Below the pieces are notes generated by a model. The model was not told the origin of the DNA. It saw only the letters and a program-made list of their open reading frames with translations, and did not search any database. This document shows, in pieces, positions 31,753 to 32,384 of a DNA stretch of 32,384 nt. Both the position numbers and the translations under genes were made by a program. Source of the DNA: Flavobacteriales bacterium (GTDB taxonomy: Bacteria > Bacteroidota > Bacteroidia > Flavobacteriales_D > Sanyastnellaceae); NCBI GenBank assembly GCA_947464415.1, contig CANHWU010000012.1:1-32384 (forward strand), in the 5' to 3' direction. The number at the start of each line of letters is the position of its first letter. Position 1 is the stretch's first letter.

Positions 31753-32384
31753 ATGAATAAGAATACGATTGCGTGGATTTTAAGAATCCTTATTTCCCTC
31801 CTTTTCTTGGTTTCTGCTGTGGCAAAAATGGACCCCATTTGGGGGTTTGAAAAACAAATGATTGATTTAGGTATTGCGGATTGGTGCTCTGCACCTTATT
31901 TCGCCAGAATCATGCTGGGAATTGAACTGGCGGTAGCCGTTGCCATTCTTCAGCCCCATTATTTGAAAAAATTTGTCATTCCCGCTACGATTTTGTTATT
32001 GATTGTGTTCTGCACGCACTTGAGTATTGAGATGGTCAAACATGGCGCAATGAATGGCAATTGCGGTTGCTTTGGTCAGTTGATTCCCATGACTCCATTA
32101 GAAGCTTTTATCAAAAACATTGTCACAATTGGGCTTTTGATTTGGCTATATAAAATCACAATAGAAAAGGAGTTTCAGCACCGCTTCACGATTCCTTTAA
32201 TTATTTGGTTAGCTTCTACCCTATTTGTATTTATCGCCTTTCCCTTTTGTCCTTGCAAAGCAGAATCCACGATAACGGAAATGGATGCCAGCATTATTCC
32301 AGATTCATTATTGGTTCAAAACAACCCACTAGATACTCTAACCTCCGCTGTTCCCGCAGAAACTACGATTCCTACCCCTACAGA
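31753..32384 (+). CDS. MauE/DoxX-like redox-associated membrane protein, 3' end beyond the window
   Basis: The frame is open from the ATG at 31753 to the end of the window (210 codons, no stop), so the gene is incomplete. The N-terminus MNKNTIAWILRILISLLFLV and three further hydrophobic segments (ARIMLGIELAVAVAIL, FVIPATILLLIVFCTHL, NIVTIGLLIWLY) give the four-helix MauE/DoxX core. The Cys pair is in NGNCGCFGQLIPMTP (Cys104 and Cys106), the family's conserved redox-active motif. A fifth helix (PLIIWLASTLFVFIAFPF) leads into FCPCKAES with a second CxC pair (Cys166, Cys168), followed by a Thr/Pro/Ser-rich linker. The family supports disulfide formation or electron transfer at the membrane. The linker may lead to a periplasmic, perhaps thioredoxin-like, domain outside the window; that is a guess. 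Confidence 0.75.
   Translation, partial: MNKNTIAWILRILISLLFLVSAVAKMDPIWGFEKQMIDLGIADWCSAPYFARIMLGIELAVAVAILQPHYLKKFVIPATILLLIVFCTHLSIEMVKHGAMNGNCGCFGQLIPMTPLEAFIKNIVTIGLLIWLYKITIEKEFQHRFTIPLIIWLASTLFVFIAFPFCPCKAESTITEMDASIIPDSLLVQNNPLDTLTSAVPAETTIPTPT

Overview
The window comes from a bacterium of the phylum Bacteroidota, most likely a Flavobacteriia-like marine or freshwater lineage. The evidence is a large secreted protein ending in a gliding-motility-associated (type IX secretion) C-terminal domain, the phylum-typical families DUF4175 and DUF3098, promoters of the Bacteroidota form TTG-N19-TAnnTTTG, an almost complete lack of Shine-Dalgarno sequences, and frequent ATGA stop/start overlaps. 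Coding density is very high and no gene-free stretch exceeds about 200 bases. I see no CRISPR array, insertion sequence, prophage or plasmid function.

Layout. 1-1500 (+): the 3' end of a polyprenyl diphosphate synthase gene, a MORN/YwqK-like lipoprotein and a glucosaminidase whose LysM half is displaced by a frameshift at a run of ten A. 1501-1571 (-): tRNA-Gln(TTG) with its own terminator and promoter. 1649-3347 (+): an ALDH8A1-type aldehyde dehydrogenase and a small unknown protein. 3407-7249 (+): a 1108-aa DUF4175 membrane/coiled-coil protein and an RsbW-like histidine-kinase-fold ATPase. 7246-8031 (-): a MOSC protein. 8224-13122 (-): a five-gene operon, read tetR-tolC-hlyD-permease-ATPase, encoding a MacAB-TolC-like tripartite efflux pump with its repressor; a palindromic operator lies just upstream. 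13176-15098 (-): DUF1653, rnhB and a glycosyltransferase. 15150-15320 (-): rpmH with a clear promoter and terminator. 15382-17228 (-): a LEA14-like lipoprotein and an M20 dipeptidase. 17296-18492 (+): proline dehydrogenase. 18514-19617 (-): a class II Fic protein with a DNA-binding tail and an operator-like repeat cluster in its promoter. 19800-21670 (-): a YiiX-like lipoprotein, uppP and DUF3098. 21737-22714 (+): trpS. 22718-25004 (-): acyltransferase-3, dut and an enoyl-CoA hydratase. 25035-29958 (-): the large type IX cargo protein and gpsA. 30114-31334 (+): dinB. 31311-31682 (-): a TM2 protein. 31753-end (+): a MauE/DoxX-like membrane protein cut by the window edge.

How the parts fit. Most of the window is housekeeping: translation (rpmH, trpS, tRNA-Gln), nucleotide hygiene and DNA maintenance (dut, rnhB, dinB), lipid and envelope synthesis (gpsA, uppP, the polyprenyl synthase tail, peptidoglycan hydrolase) and amino acid catabolism (dipeptidase, proline dehydrogenase, aldehyde dehydrogenase). 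The accessory part is the regulated efflux operon, the Fic protein and the secreted adhesin-like protein. I do not find a convincing new multi-gene system. The observations most worth pursuing are the Fic gene with its likely self-bound operator, the A10 frameshift in the glucosaminidase gene, and the recurrent -7 elements only 4-15 nt from start codons, which suggest many leaderless or near-leaderless mRNAs.
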